Assembly: GCA_030612725.1 (NCBI GenBank)
Contig: JAUWNJ010000023.1
Location: 1-47,947, forward strand
Direction of reading: 5' to 3'
DNA from: Planctomycetales bacterium
GTDB lineage: Bacteria; Planctomycetota; Phycisphaerae; SM23-33
Length of the DNA: 47,947 nt
The translations under genes were made by a program, and so were the position numbers. Under the pieces are notes generated by a model. It ran no database searches. It had not been told where the DNA came from and saw only the letters and a program-made list of their open reading frames with translations. This document shows positions 8,210 through 17,460 of the stretch, in pieces (the first letter of the stretch is position 1; every line of letters begins with the position of its first letter).

Positions 8210-8764
8210 ATGCTGAAAATTTCGGAAGAGCCGCCCATGGTTCCACCTGGGGTATCGAGCATTACCGAGCTTTCGGGGAAGTGGTGGATCGCGCACACGA
8301 AGTCCCGATTTGAGAAGGCGTTCGCTCGCGACCTGCTCTACCGGGGTATCGGGTACTTCCTGCCGCTCGTTCAACGGGTAAAGGTTGTTGGGGGAAAAAA
8401 AAGACACACTTTCCTGCCGCTGTTCCCCTCATACGTATTCTTCTGCGGCGACGAAGAAAGTCGGATGATTGCCATGAAAACGAATCGAATCTGTCAAACC
8501 ATAGAGGCGACGGATCAGGACAAACTCTTGTCGGAATGCGTCGCCATTGAACGGACGCTGATCCACGGCGCTGATCTGGATCCATATCAGGGCGTCTCCG
8601 TGGGCCAGCGCTGTCGGGTAATCGCCGGGCCTTTTCGGGACATCGAAGGAACCGTGATCCAAAGAGGCGTCCGAAGCCGGATCGTGCTGGAGATCGGCGC
8701 TCTTGGCATGGGCGCCAGCCTGGAGATAGAGGCCGACCTGCTGGAACCGATTCCGGGTTGCTGA
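8210..8764 (+). CDS. NusG-like transcription antiterminator (RfaH/UpxY/LoaP type)
   Basis: 184 residues. The ATG at 8210 is preceded by AAGGGA at good spacing; an upstream TTG at 8150 would add an Arg-rich stretch unlike the family. An NGN domain covers about residues 20-115 (WWIAHTKSRFEKAFARDLL, then FLPLFPSYVFF) and a KOW motif lies at about 135-160 (GQRCRVIAGPFRDIEGTVIQ). NusG paralogues of this kind bind RNA polymerase and help it pass terminators in long polysaccharide operons. Here it sits fifth in a ~26-kb run of same-strand genes, so it probably acts on its own operon. The recruitment signal was not identified. The protein is not housekeeping NusG, which normally sits next to ribosomal protein genes. 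Confidence 0.9.
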   Translation: MLKISEEPPMVPPGVSSITELSGKWWIAHTKSRFEKAFARDLLYRGIGYFLPLVQRVKVVGGKKRHTFLPLFPSYVFFCGDEESRMIAMKTNRICQTIEATDQDKLLSECVAIERTLIHGADLDPYQGVSVGQRCRVIAGPFRDIEGTVIQRGVRSRIVLEIGALGMGASLEIEADLLEPIPGC

Positions 8765-8852
8765 AAGGCGTCAGGAACTATTTGGCCCAGGGACCGGGCC
8801 GTTGACTTTCACCAGGTCATCCAGAGCGGGGTGGAATGCAGACCGGGGCAAG

Positions 8853-10358
8853 ATGATAACGTATCTGATCATATATGGCGTGGCGACGGTACTGTCGCTT
8901 ATCGCAACCGTTCTTTCGATCCGGCTGGCTCCGCGCATCGGCGCGATGGACCTGCCCGGTATGAGGAAGATTCATACCGTGCCGACCCCCAGGATCGGCG
9001 GTCTGGCGATTCTCTTTTCCGTGATTACATCTGTGTTGTTCGCCATGGTGATTAACAGGGTGATTCGGGAAAGTTTCTTCAGGGATTTCGTGCAGATCGG
9101 GGGGCTTCTCTGTGCTGCGATGTTCGTGCTGGGTGTCGGTTTGGTGGACGACATACGAGGCATCCGGGTGCGGAAGAAGCTCGTGGCGGAGTTCGCAGCG
9201 GCTGCGGCGCTTTGCGCGATTGGCGTCCGGATCGAATCGCTGGCGGTGCCCGGTCTCTTCCAGATCGATTTCGGATGGACGAGTTGGCCTATAACGATTT
9301 TCTGGATCGTGGGAATCACGAACGCCATCAACCTGATTGATGGTCTGGATGGGCTTGCAGCCGGTATTTCCGCCATCACCTGCGCAGTGGTGGCGGTAAT
9401 TGCCCTGCAGGCGCATCACACAACGGTAGCCATCCTCATGCTGACCGTACTGGGCGGGCTGACAGGATTTCTATTCTTCAATTTCAACCCGGCCAAGGTA
9501 TTCCTGGGCGATTGCGGTTCCCTGTTTCTGGGTTTCCTTCTGGCGGGCGCCAGCGTGCTCAGCTCGACGAAGACCGCCACAGCCGTCGGCTTGGCGCTTC
9601 CGGTGCTGGCGATGGGCATTCCGGTCTTCGACGTTCTGTTCAGCATTGTCCGCAGAACGCTGGAGCGACGCTCCCTGTTCGCGCCGGACTGCCGGCACAT
9701 TCACCACCGTTTGATGGAAATGGGACTGCGGCAGAAGCACATCGTTCTTGTGCTGTATGGTGTAACAGCCGTGAGTGCGGCGTTGGGGACGTTCATGATG
9801 GTTACCCGCGATGTCGGCACGCTGGCTGTATTTCTCTGTGTATTGCTGCTGTTGGGTCTTTTCCTGCGCATAGTCGGTGTATTTCGCTTCAAGGGTATCC
9901 CCGAGGCGGTTCGACACATGGTGAAACTCTCGAACGAGAGGAATAAGGTCAAAGGTATCTTCGAAGAAGCCCAACTTCAACTGCGAGAAGTCCGCTCTGC
10001 GAGATCGTGGTGGCGAGTGATAGCTGAAACGGCGGAGCGAATGGGGGCCGTTCGACTGTCGATTATCCACTGCGACGACGGCGCGAGACAAACGCTGTTC
10101 TCTAACCCCGGTTCGTTTCAGTCCGACGCAGCCGAGGCAATCCATCTGACGATTCCTCTTCCGGGCCGGTTGGTCGGCTCGGGGCTGCGAGCCGAAATAG
10201 ATGTCTGTACCGACGGTGGTCTGGAATCGCTCGGGAAGCGATTGTCGCTTTTCGGGCGACTGATTGACGAGAGCATCGAATCGCTTGATCGGCTGGAGCA
10301 CGGATCGCAACCATGGTTGCCGGAAGATGCTCAAATGCTCAACATTCATGCGGCATGA
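8853..10358 (+). CDS. Undecaprenyl-phosphate sugar-1-phosphate transferase (WecA/MraY family) with extra soluble C-terminal domain
   Basis: 501 residues. About 11 membrane helices. Family signatures are all visible: MRKIHTVPTPRIGG early, catalytic Asp pair D99-D100 (VDDIRG), NAINLIDGLDGLA (N157-A169), FLGDCGS (D220) and the HIHH box (H282-H285). It should transfer a sugar phosphate, commonly GlcNAc-1-P or another HexNAc-1-P, from UDP-sugar to undecaprenyl phosphate, starting each repeat unit at the inner face of the membrane. Beyond the last helix (~residue 350) lies a soluble extension of about 150 residues not found in E. coli WecA. The ATG at 8853 starts directly with the first helix; a longer form from 8802 is less likely. 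It overlaps the next gene by 4 bases (ATGA). Confidence 0.92.
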   Translation: MITYLIIYGVATVLSLIATVLSIRLAPRIGAMDLPGMRKIHTVPTPRIGGLAILFSVITSVLFAMVINRVIRESFFRDFVQIGGLLCAAMFVLGVGLVDDIRGIRVRKKLVAEFAAAAALCAIGVRIESLAVPGLFQIDFGWTSWPITIFWIVGITNAINLIDGLDGLAAGISAITCAVVAVIALQAHHTTVAILMLTVLGGLTGFLFFNFNPAKVFLGDCGSLFLGFLLAGASVLSSTKTATAVGLALPVLAMGIPVFDVLFSIVRRTLERRSLFAPDCRHIHHRLMEMGLRQKHIVLVLYGVTAVSAALGTFMMVTRDVGTLAVFLCVLLLLGLFLRIVGVFRFKGIPEAVRHMVKLSNERNKVKGIFEEAQLQLREVRSARSWWRVIAETAERMGAVRLSIIHCDDGARQTLFSNPGSFQSDAAEAIHLTIPLPGRLVGSGLRAEIDVCTDGGLESLGKRLSLFGRLIDESIESLDRLEHGSQPWLPEDAQMLNIHAA

Positions 10359-11608
10359 CGAAGACCATGAGCAAAAACGAACTCAACACGATTCCCTCCG
10401 TGGTCTATCTATGTCCGGTTGGTCAGGTCGGCGGGGCCGAGGTGAGCATGCTCGACCTTCTGTCACAAATGAAAGGGGATGGCTTTGGCATTACGGTCAT
10501 TCTGCTGAATAGGGGACCCCTTGAGAAGAGGCTGATGGATTTGGGCATAGACTACGAAGTGTGTCATCTTTCCCGGAAGGTCAGAACGTTATCCCGGGCT
10601 CGTCGGACGTCTCTGCTTCAGTGTCTCGTTCTGCCGTTTCTCCTGGTTTCTTCGGTTCTGAGGCTCCGCAAGATGATCTTGCGTGAGAAACCGACGGTCG
10701 TCATCTCCAATGGCGTCAAGTGCCACATCCTTAGCCCGTTTGCCACATTCAATACCCGTGCCCGACTGATCTGGCATGTCCGCGATGTCCTCGAGCCTGG
10801 TTTTGTGCGATGGTGGCTTCGGATAACGGCCAAACTATTCTGCACCCTTGTAATAACCAACACGCGCGCCGTCGCCGAGACGATCCGCACGGGGAAAACC
10901 ACGACGATATATAACGGCATCGACTCGGGGGTTTTCCGCCCCGACGTGGCGCCGTTGGACAAGGAAAAAGACCTGGGTCTCCCGCCGGACTCGTACGTCA
11001 TCGGAACCGTAGGCCACCTGGCGCCGATTAAAGGGCTCGACACTTTGATTGATGCGGCTTCGATGATCCTGGCGCAAGTACCCAAGGCGCATTTCCTGAT
11101 CGCCGGAGATGCAATCTACGAGACACACCAACAATATGAACGGCAGTTGAGGGACAGGGTCAGGAGAAACGCTCTCGAGGGTCATGTGCATTTCCTCGGT
11201 TTTTCTGAAGACGTCCCCCGGTTGTTGGCCACTTTTGACCTGTTTGTTTTGCCCTCTCGCTCCGAAGGATTCGGAAGAGTTGTCGCCGAGGCCTTGGCCG
11301 TCGGTTGTCCCGTTGTGGCCACGGCTGTCGGCGGCATTCCCGAAGTGGTTCATGACGGAATCCACGGTCTGCTCGTTCCGCCGGGCGCCCCCGAAGCCCT
11401 CGCCGAAAGCATCGTGAGATTTGTGAACGACCCTCCCCTCAGGAAGCGGCTGGCGGATCAGGGCATGCGGCGCGTCCGCGAACACTTCAGCCTTCGGAAA
11501 CAGGCATCCCTTTTCCGGTCGGCGGTTCTGTCTGTTCTATCGGGCGAATGTGGGAAGCAACACGCACGAACCCGGACGGTCGCTGTTTTGCACGGAGGTC
11601 GAACATGA
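10355..11608 (+). CDS. Glycosyltransferase family 4
   Basis: 417 residues, GT-B fold. The N-terminal half has a glycine-rich acceptor loop (GQVGGAEVSMLDLL). The C-terminal half begins near IGTVGHLAPIKGLDTLIDA and contains the donor site EGFGRVVAE (E304-x7-E312) followed by GCPVVATAVGGIPEVV. Retaining GT4 enzymes transfer a sugar from a nucleotide donor; donor and acceptor are not predictable here. The start at 10355 overlaps the previous stop (ATGA), indicating translational coupling; ATG 10367 is an alternative. Presumably cytoplasmic or membrane-associated, extending the lipid-linked unit begun by the preceding transferase. Confidence 0.92.
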   Translation: MTKTMSKNELNTIPSVVYLCPVGQVGGAEVSMLDLLSQMKGDGFGITVILLNRGPLEKRLMDLGIDYEVCHLSRKVRTLSRARRTSLLQCLVLPFLLVSSVLRLRKMILREKPTVVISNGVKCHILSPFATFNTRARLIWHVRDVLEPGFVRWWLRITAKLFCTLVITNTRAVAETIRTGKTTTIYNGIDSGVFRPDVAPLDKEKDLGLPPDSYVIGTVGHLAPIKGLDTLIDAASMILAQVPKAHFLIAGDAIYETHQQYERQLRDRVRRNALEGHVHFLGFSEDVPRLLATFDLFVLPSRSEGFGRVVAEALAVGCPVVATAVGGIPEVVHDGIHGLLVPPGAPEALAESIVRFVNDPPLRKRLADQGMRRVREHFSLRKQASLFRSAVLSVLSGECGKQHARTRTVAVLHGGRT

Positions 11609-12777
11609 ACAGGAAGATAAGCGTCCTTGCCGTTTCCCACAGCTGTCTGGTGGCGGAGAACCACAAGTTGTGGGAATGCCTTGCCAAAGATAGCGAATTC
11701 CAACTGACGATGCTGGTTCCTCCGAGATTCCGCGCGACTTTGCGGGAGCATCGACTGGAAAAGACAGACGATCCGAACTACCGAATTGAATCGGCCAGGA
11801 CGTTTCTGGCCGGTAACCGTTTCGGCAACCACCTTCATTTCTACAGGGAGAAAATCGGACAGGTTCTGCGCGACGTTCCGCCGGATATCGTATTTGTCCA
11901 GGAAGAGCCCTGGAGCCTCTCCATGCAGCAGGTCGCCCTTTTGCGAAACAAGCGAAGCCGCGTTATCTTCTATACGGCTCAGAACCAGATCAAACGTTAT
12001 CCTTTTCCATTCAACGTGTTACGACGTAATGCCCTCCGCGTTTCTGACGCCGCAGTGGCGATCTGTGAGGAAGCGAGGGATGTTCTTCAGCATCAGGGAT
12101 TCACCAAGCCCATCTGCTTGTTGCCCCTCGGTGTGGATACGGACGCGTTTACCGCAAGCGAGGAGCGTCGCAGACACTGGCGTCGCAAGCTCGCCCTGGA
12201 CGGATTCGTTGTAGGGTATGTGGGACGACTGACCGCCGCAAAGGGGATATTTGATTTGTTGGAAGTCATAGCCCGTCTGGGTCGGGATTTCCGTCTGATG
12301 ATGATCGGTGACGGGCCCGACAAAAAGATGTTTCTTCGCCGCGCCGACGAACTCGGGGTATCCGGGCAACTGGCGATGGTCGGTGTGATTCCGCACAGCG
12401 ACATGCCTGACCTCATGCCGGCCATGGACGTGATGGTTCTGCCTTCGCACACCACACACGCCTGGAAAGAACAGTTCGGGCGGGTTCTGATTGAAGCCAT
12501 GTCATGCGGCGTTCCGGTTGTGGGCTCCGGTTCCGGTGAGATTCCAACAACGATCGGCGAGGCGGGGCTTGTCTTCCCCGAAAAGAACCAGCCGGCCCTC
12601 GCGGACGCACTTATGAGGCTGTGTTCCTCTGCGGAACTTAGAGACTCCCTGATAAAAAAAGGCGTCAAACGGGCACGACAGTTCGATTGGGATGTTATTG
12701 CGAGTCAGTTGGGTGATATTTTCCGTGATGTGCTCAAGGCGCGAAAGTCGCCCTTCGGGCTTCTTTCGGCAGCATGA
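11605..12777 (+). CDS. Glycosyltransferase family 4
   Basis: 390 residues. The ATG at 11605 overlaps the previous stop (ATGA) and has GGAGG 11-12 bases upstream. Two Rossmann-like halves are present; the second starts near VGYVGRLTAAKGIFDLLEV and carries the donor-binding motif EQFGRVLIE (E289-x7-E297) and the following GVPVVGSGSGEIP. The N-terminal segment LAVSHSCLVAENHKLWECLA is seen in several GT4 enzymes of polysaccharide loci. It should add one sugar to the growing lipid-linked oligosaccharide; the specificity is unknown. Confidence 0.91.
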   Translation: MNRKISVLAVSHSCLVAENHKLWECLAKDSEFQLTMLVPPRFRATLREHRLEKTDDPNYRIESARTFLAGNRFGNHLHFYREKIGQVLRDVPPDIVFVQEEPWSLSMQQVALLRNKRSRVIFYTAQNQIKRYPFPFNVLRRNALRVSDAAVAICEEARDVLQHQGFTKPICLLPLGVDTDAFTASEERRRHWRRKLALDGFVVGYVGRLTAAKGIFDLLEVIARLGRDFRLMMIGDGPDKKMFLRRADELGVSGQLAMVGVIPHSDMPDLMPAMDVMVLPSHTTHAWKEQFGRVLIEAMSCGVPVVGSGSGEIPTTIGEAGLVFPEKNQPALADALMRLCSSAELRDSLIKKGVKRARQFDWDVIASQLGDIFRDVLKARKSPFGLLSAA

Positions 12778-12826
12778 TGTCTCACGCTTACCGGCGCTTT
12801 TTCTGATAGGTGCATTGGTTATTCAA

Positions 12827-13996
12827 ATGAACAATAAACGAAGTTTGATTCCCGCCGTCAGGCCGGTCTTGAAGAAGGCTCTGCTGCCGCTTCTCACCTG
12901 GCCTGCTCACCAGGCATTGCGATGCGCGGGGTACTACCGCCCAAACACCGAGATTGCGCGGGGGAGCAGGATACTCGTAGCCCTGTACGGCGGTATAGGT
13001 AATGTCGTCCTTGCGACTCCGATGCTCCAGGCCATTCACCGGGGGTTTCCCGAATCCGTTTTGCACGTTTGGTGCCAGGTTCGCCCATCTGCGGAGATAT
13101 GCCGGACTATCCCATACGTCGAGAGAGTTCTGATTGACGGGGGAGCCTCCGTTTCGTCCGACTACGATATATTTGTGGTCAACTGTGTGGCGCCGCCGCT
13201 TCGGGCTTCGCTGTTTGGGCTGAACTCGGGCGCATCCCTCATGGTCGGTGAAGACTCCACGAAATCGCACCTGGGGTTCCTGTTCAATTGCTGCGGTGTC
13301 GCCGATGTATCTGCTCATGAAGTGGACCGGAACCTGGGTATTCTGCGGCGCATCGGACTGCGACCGTTACAGGCAAGGCCCTTTATCAATATCGGCGAAG
13401 AGCACCGTATTGCGAGCCGGGAGTTCCTTCGCGACGGCGGGCTTTCCGGCAGGCCTGTGGTCGGTCTCCATCCCGGTTCCGGTCCGGCCCAGTCCTTCAA
13501 GCGATGGCGCCGTTCAAAATTTGCGGAGTTGGCCCGAAGACTGTGCGAAGACCACGGCGTGACGGTGCTTCTGTTCGGGGGCGAAGATGAAATCGAACTT
13601 GCCGAAGCAATCGCAGATGAAAGCGGATGTGGGCATGTGGTTGCGGGAAGACTGTCGATTCTGGAAACCGCAGCCCTGATTGAGCAGTGCAAACTTTTTA
13701 TCAGCAACGATTCCGGGCTGATGCACATTGCCGCAGCCGTCGGAACGCCCACCATCGGGATATTCGGACCGACTCGCCCTGAGAAGAACAGGCCCTATGG
13801 GACGGACCATCTGGTGGTAACCGCCGGTATGCGATGCCAGCCGTGTTACAGCACAGAGAGCACGATTAAGTGCAGCGATCCCCTTCCGTGCATGGAGGCG
13901 ATCCGCGTGGAGCATGTGCTGTCGGCAGCCGCCGGGGCTCTGACAAAACCGGACTCTTCGACCATTTCCGCCGCGTGCGCGCTGCACGTTGCGTAG
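12827..13996 (+). CDS. Glycosyltransferase family 9 (heptosyltransferase-like)
   Basis: 389 residues. The GT9 hallmarks are visible: N-terminal ALYGGIGNVVLATPMLQAI, the central VVGLHPGSGPAQSFKRWR, and the donor-site segment FISNDSGLMHIAAAVGTPTI followed by FGPTRPEKNRPYG. A late CQPCYST...CSDPLPCM cluster of cysteines, common in GT9 proteins, is present. Family members transfer ADP-heptose or related sugars by inversion. Heptose itself need not be the substrate here, because no heptose synthesis genes are nearby. The ATG at 12827 begins 49 bases after the previous stop and has a weak ribosome site; upstream in-frame starts would overlap the preceding gene. Confidence 0.9.
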   Translation: MNNKRSLIPAVRPVLKKALLPLLTWPAHQALRCAGYYRPNTEIARGSRILVALYGGIGNVVLATPMLQAIHRGFPESVLHVWCQVRPSAEICRTIPYVERVLIDGGASVSSDYDIFVVNCVAPPLRASLFGLNSGASLMVGEDSTKSHLGFLFNCCGVADVSAHEVDRNLGILRRIGLRPLQARPFINIGEEHRIASREFLRDGGLSGRPVVGLHPGSGPAQSFKRWRRSKFAELARRLCEDHGVTVLLFGGEDEIELAEAIADESGCGHVVAGRLSILETAALIEQCKLFISNDSGLMHIAAAVGTPTIGIFGPTRPEKNRPYGTDHLVVTAGMRCQPCYSTESTIKCSDPLPCMEAIRVEHVLSAAAGALTKPDSSTISAACALHVA

Positions 13997-14024
13997 GTTG
14001 CGGACCGAGGAAAGACCTGTCTGC

Positions 14025-15566
14025 ATGAAAAAGCGAAGCCTCCTTGCCAACTCGACTGTTGTGGTACTGGCCCAGGTCTGGGGAATGATCCTCACGCTGG
14101 CTATCACGCCGTACGTGTACCGTTCGCTCGGGTCGGAAAGATACGGGTTATTCGCCCTGGTGCTCGTGCTGGCGAACTACCTGACGATAGTCGATTTTGG
14201 CTTCGGGTGGGGCATCATCAAATTTGTGGCCGAGTATGTCGCCAAGGCGGATTTTCAGAGGCTTCAGGGCGCTATCCGCGTCGCCGTCTGGATGTCACTG
14301 GTAATCGGTGTGCTTATGGCGATAGGGCTGGTTAGCCTGGGGCCTTGGTTGGCTCGTTCGGTTTTCAATGTGCCTCCGACCCAGACCGACGTCGTTGCAA
14401 CCGGAATCGCGTTGGCCGGCGTATTCGCCATCCTTGTCCTCCAATGCAACGTACTTGCGGGGATTCTCAAGGGGCTTCAGCGGTTTGACCTCGTCGTCGC
14501 CTTTGGCTCACTGACAACAACTTTCAGAATGGTGGGATACGTGTTGCTTTTGATGTGGGGGTACGGACTGCTCAGTTTGTGGATCGTTACGATCGCCGGC
14601 ATGCTTGTCCTCGCCCTGGCCTATCGTTCGTGCATAAAGCGGCTTATTCCCGGGATCTCGCTGTTTCCGAGGTTTGAGAGGTCCGCTTTCAGGACGATCT
14701 TCTCGTTCAGCGTTTTCAGTTTCGGGACCCGCCTGCTGACGATGCCTTACTTTTACCTGGACAAGTTGTTTATCGGCATGCTCTTGCCGGTCGCCGCTCT
14801 TTCCTACTACGTGATTCCTTTCAACCTCGCCCAGAGGATAGGGGGGGTTGGAGGCATGATGGTTTCGGTTTTGTTCCCATCGGTCAGTGAGCGGGCCCAC
14901 GACCGCCGGAGGTTTGAAGAACTGTATCGCCGCACGGCGCCGGTCGCTTATGCCCTGATCCTGCCGTTAATCCTGGTGGCCATTACCGCCGGACCTCACT
15001 TTCTGGGCTATTGGATCGACGCAAAGTTCGCCGGTCTTGCGAGCCTGCCGCTGATTCTCGTTGCCGTCGGCGTGGGCGTTATTACGTTGGGGTCTATTGA
15101 CGGTACGTTCATTGAGGGGATAGGCAAGCCGAAAATCCGCACGATTATCTACGCGGTCCTGGCCGTTATCAGCCTGCCTCTTTGCTATTTTCTGACCGGG
15201 AGGTTCGGGATCAACGGCACAGCCGTGACCATATGCCTGGCCTTCTCGTTGGGCGGGGTGCTTGAGGTGTTGTACCATCAGATTGCCGTCATGAAGAACT
15301 GGTGGTACGTGAAGAGGATTCTCCCAGCCACCATTACCCTGACCGTTCTGGGCCTGGCGGCCGGGTGGAGCGCCCGGTTCTTCATGTCGGGGCTTTGGAG
15401 CACGATTGGCGTCGGCGTTCTCCTGTACCTGCTGCTGGCGCTTTCAGCCCTGCGTATATTCCATACCGATGAACAGTTCAAGGCCCATCTGGTCCGTTTT
15501 GTCAGGCCGGCGTTCTATGTCGTCGGTATGCTGCGTTCTCGCGCCCTTTCTACGTTTGGGCGCTAG
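14025..15566 (+). CDS. Wzx-type flippase (polysaccharide biosynthesis protein, MOP superfamily)
   Basis: 513 residues, with about 12-14 predicted membrane helices across the whole length. The N-terminal pattern (NSTVVVLAQVWGMILTLAI then YRSLGSERYGLFALV) is typical of the Polysacc_synt/MurJ-like superfamily. These proteins move lipid-linked oligosaccharide units across the inner membrane, so this gene links the cytoplasmic transferases to the periplasmic polymerase. The ATG at 14025 is chosen over TTG 13989 because GAGGAAAG lies about 10 bases before it and it starts with a positively charged end before the first helix. Confidence 0.92.
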   Translation: MKKRSLLANSTVVVLAQVWGMILTLAITPYVYRSLGSERYGLFALVLVLANYLTIVDFGFGWGIIKFVAEYVAKADFQRLQGAIRVAVWMSLVIGVLMAIGLVSLGPWLARSVFNVPPTQTDVVATGIALAGVFAILVLQCNVLAGILKGLQRFDLVVAFGSLTTTFRMVGYVLLLMWGYGLLSLWIVTIAGMLVLALAYRSCIKRLIPGISLFPRFERSAFRTIFSFSVFSFGTRLLTMPYFYLDKLFIGMLLPVAALSYYVIPFNLAQRIGGVGGMMVSVLFPSVSERAHDRRRFEELYRRTAPVAYALILPLILVAITAGPHFLGYWIDAKFAGLASLPLILVAVGVGVITLGSIDGTFIEGIGKPKIRTIIYAVLAVISLPLCYFLTGRFGINGTAVTICLAFSLGGVLEVLYHQIAVMKNWWYVKRILPATITLTVLGLAAGWSARFFMSGLWSTIGVGVLLYLLLALSALRIFHTDEQFKAHLVRFVRPAFYVVGMLRSRALSTFGR

Positions 15567-15590
15567 GCGAGAGTTGAGGAATCAAGGAAG

Positions 15591-16286
15591 ATGTCGAAAC
15601 CATTTGATAATTACTGGCAGAGAATACGTATCAGGGAAGAATTCAACAACATCAGCAGCATCCCTGTGAAGCGGTGGTATTTCTCCGAACATCTCAATGA
15701 GATCGAGCAAGTGTATTTCGATGAGACCATGAAGTCGAAATCCATTCTCGAGATCGGCAGCGGGACCAATTCGCTGAAGAAGAAGTTTCAGGACAACGGA
15801 TATGGCGGGCTATACCACACGATGGACCTGAGCAGAGAATTCCTGCACGACTTCTATGACCTGAACGAAATCGAAGGCGTCTATGACAGCATCTTGATGC
15901 TGGAGGTCATTGAGCACATGAAGTTGGAGGAGTTCTACGGGCTGCTTGACTTTATTAATCGCCACCTTGGGCCTGAAGGCAAACTGGTCATATCCACCCC
16001 GCATTCGAGGTCCATTGCGCCATGGGAGTCGTGGGACATGACCCACGTTCAGCATTATCCCCTGCATGACCTGTACGCCCTGTTCAGAATGCGGGGGTTT
16101 TCGCCCCAGTGCTACCGTGTGTGGTACCGGAACCCACGGGTCGCAATTAAGCAGCGGGTCCGGTTGCTGTTGAGAAAGGTTTTCTGCTATATCCTCGGCA
16201 TTGATTATGTCGATTCGGTCGCACTGATTCTCCAAAGGGAAGAATCGTCCGAAAAAGATGCCACAAGGTCGTCAGAAGCGGCCTAA
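15591..16286 (+). CDS. Class I SAM-dependent methyltransferase
   Basis: 231 residues. The SAM-binding motif I reads ILEIGSGTNSL and the post-motif acidic residue lies in YHTMDLS; motif II-like residues are in YDSILMLEVIEHM, then LGPEGKLVISTPHSR. The fold is the Methyltransf_11/23 type common in polysaccharide loci, where such enzymes O-methylate sugars or cap the chain end. An N-terminal ~50-residue extension precedes the fold. The ribosome site AAGGAAG sits directly before the ATG. Substrate unknown. Confidence 0.87.
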   Translation: MSKPFDNYWQRIRIREEFNNISSIPVKRWYFSEHLNEIEQVYFDETMKSKSILEIGSGTNSLKKKFQDNGYGGLYHTMDLSREFLHDFYDLNEIEGVYDSILMLEVIEHMKLEEFYGLLDFINRHLGPEGKLVISTPHSRSIAPWESWDMTHVQHYPLHDLYALFRMRGFSPQCYRVWYRNPRVAIKQRVRLLLRKVFCYILGIDYVDSVALILQREESSEKDATRSSEAA

Positions 16287-16326
16287 ACCTGTGTTCATGC
16301 CTATGAGGCGGAAACGGCGTATATCC

Positions 16327-17460
16327 ATGAGAATTTCAATCGGTTTCAATGCACGCCACCTTGCCGAGAAGGAAATCCGGGGCCTGACCCGGTACACCGT
16401 GGAACTGCTCAGGGCGCTTTCGCGCCTGGACAGCGTGAGGCTGGTCCTTTTCTCCGACTTGCCTCTCCACCCCGACCACCTCGAAGGCATCCGCGCCGAG
16501 GTGGTCGTCTTTGATGCGCCGGGGCAGCTTCTGTGGGAGTGCGTCGCTCTTCCCGAAAAGATCAGGCAGGCGGGAATAGACGTGTTCCACGCTCCGGCCG
16601 ACAGAGGCCTGCCCTTCCTGAAAGTCTGCCCTCTCGTAACTACGGTTCACGACAGCTACGAGCGCACCCACTGGCGTTCTCTGATGCCGGGACCGAAGCG
16701 AAAGTTGCGTTACTGGCTTCACGAAACGGCCAACCGCTTCCTCGCCGACGCGGTCATCACGGTTTCCGACTCGACTCGAAACGAGTTGTGCTCGCTCCGA
16801 GTGGCTTCGGATAAAAAACTGGTTCGCATCTATAATGGCGTATCGCGTCGGTTCCATCCCGCCGTCGGGCCTGACGACAGGGAAACTGTCGTTCGTCATG
16901 GAGTCAAGCCGCCGTTCATGCTCTACGTGGGAGGATACGATTCCCGGAAGAACGTGGACGGCCTGATCCGGGGGTTCGACCGGTCCGGACTCGATGATTT
17001 CACGCTCGTTATCATCGCCCGAAAACCCGCGGACTTTGCGAATCGCCTGGCAGCGTGGAAGCGACTGGCGTGCTTTGAGCGAATCCGCTTCCTGGAAGCG
17101 CCGGACCACCAGTTGCCGTGCTTCTATCGCGCCGCTGAGTTCTTCGTCAACCCCTCGCTTTGGGAGTCTTTCAGCCTTCAGATTGTCGAAGCCATGGCGT
17201 GCGGGACACCCGTCATTTCCTCCAATCGCAAGGCCCTTCCAGAGATTCTCGGTGATGCCGGAGTGTATTTCGATCCGGGCGATGATTCCTCTCTGCCCGA
17301 CGTGATGCGTCGATTGGCGTCAGACGCTTCGCTTCGCGCGACCTTGCGAGACAGGGGCATACGGAGGGCTGCGACAATTTCATGGGACAGGACGGCGTGC
17401 GAGACTCTTTCAGTGTACGAAAAAGTGGCAGGCAACCGTTCGGCATTAGATCCGACATGA
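16327..17460 (+). CDS. Glycosyltransferase family 4
   Basis: 377 residues from ATG 16327, which begins directly with the first strand (MRISIGFNARHL). In-frame ATGs at 16297 and 16303 would add a basic stretch and overlap the preceding gene less neatly with the family. The donor domain starts near FMLYVGGYDSRKNVDGLI, and the motif ESFSLQIVE (E280-x7-E288) is followed by ACGTPVISSNRKALPEI. This pattern (YDSRKN, WESFSL) is close to mannosyl- and rhamnosyltransferase-like GT4 enzymes, but the sugar cannot be fixed. The stop overlaps the next start (ATGA). Confidence 0.9.
   Translation: MRISIGFNARHLAEKEIRGLTRYTVELLRALSRLDSVRLVLFSDLPLHPDHLEGIRAEVVVFDAPGQLLWECVALPEKIRQAGIDVFHAPADRGLPFLKVCPLVTTVHDSYERTHWRSLMPGPKRKLRYWLHETANRFLADAVITVSDSTRNELCSLRVASDKKLVRIYNGVSRRFHPAVGPDDRETVVRHGVKPPFMLYVGGYDSRKNVDGLIRGFDRSGLDDFTLVIIARKPADFANRLAAWKRLACFERIRFLEAPDHQLPCFYRAAEFFVNPSLWESFSLQIVEAMACGTPVISSNRKALPEILGDAGVYFDPGDDSSLPDVMRRLASDASLRATLRDRGIRRAATISWDRTACETLSVYEKVAGNRSALDPT

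Noticed and set aside
8784-8800. GGCCC/GGGCC hairpin between the antiterminator and WecA-like genes
   Set aside because: Short stem and no T run; too common in GC-rich DNA to call a terminator.
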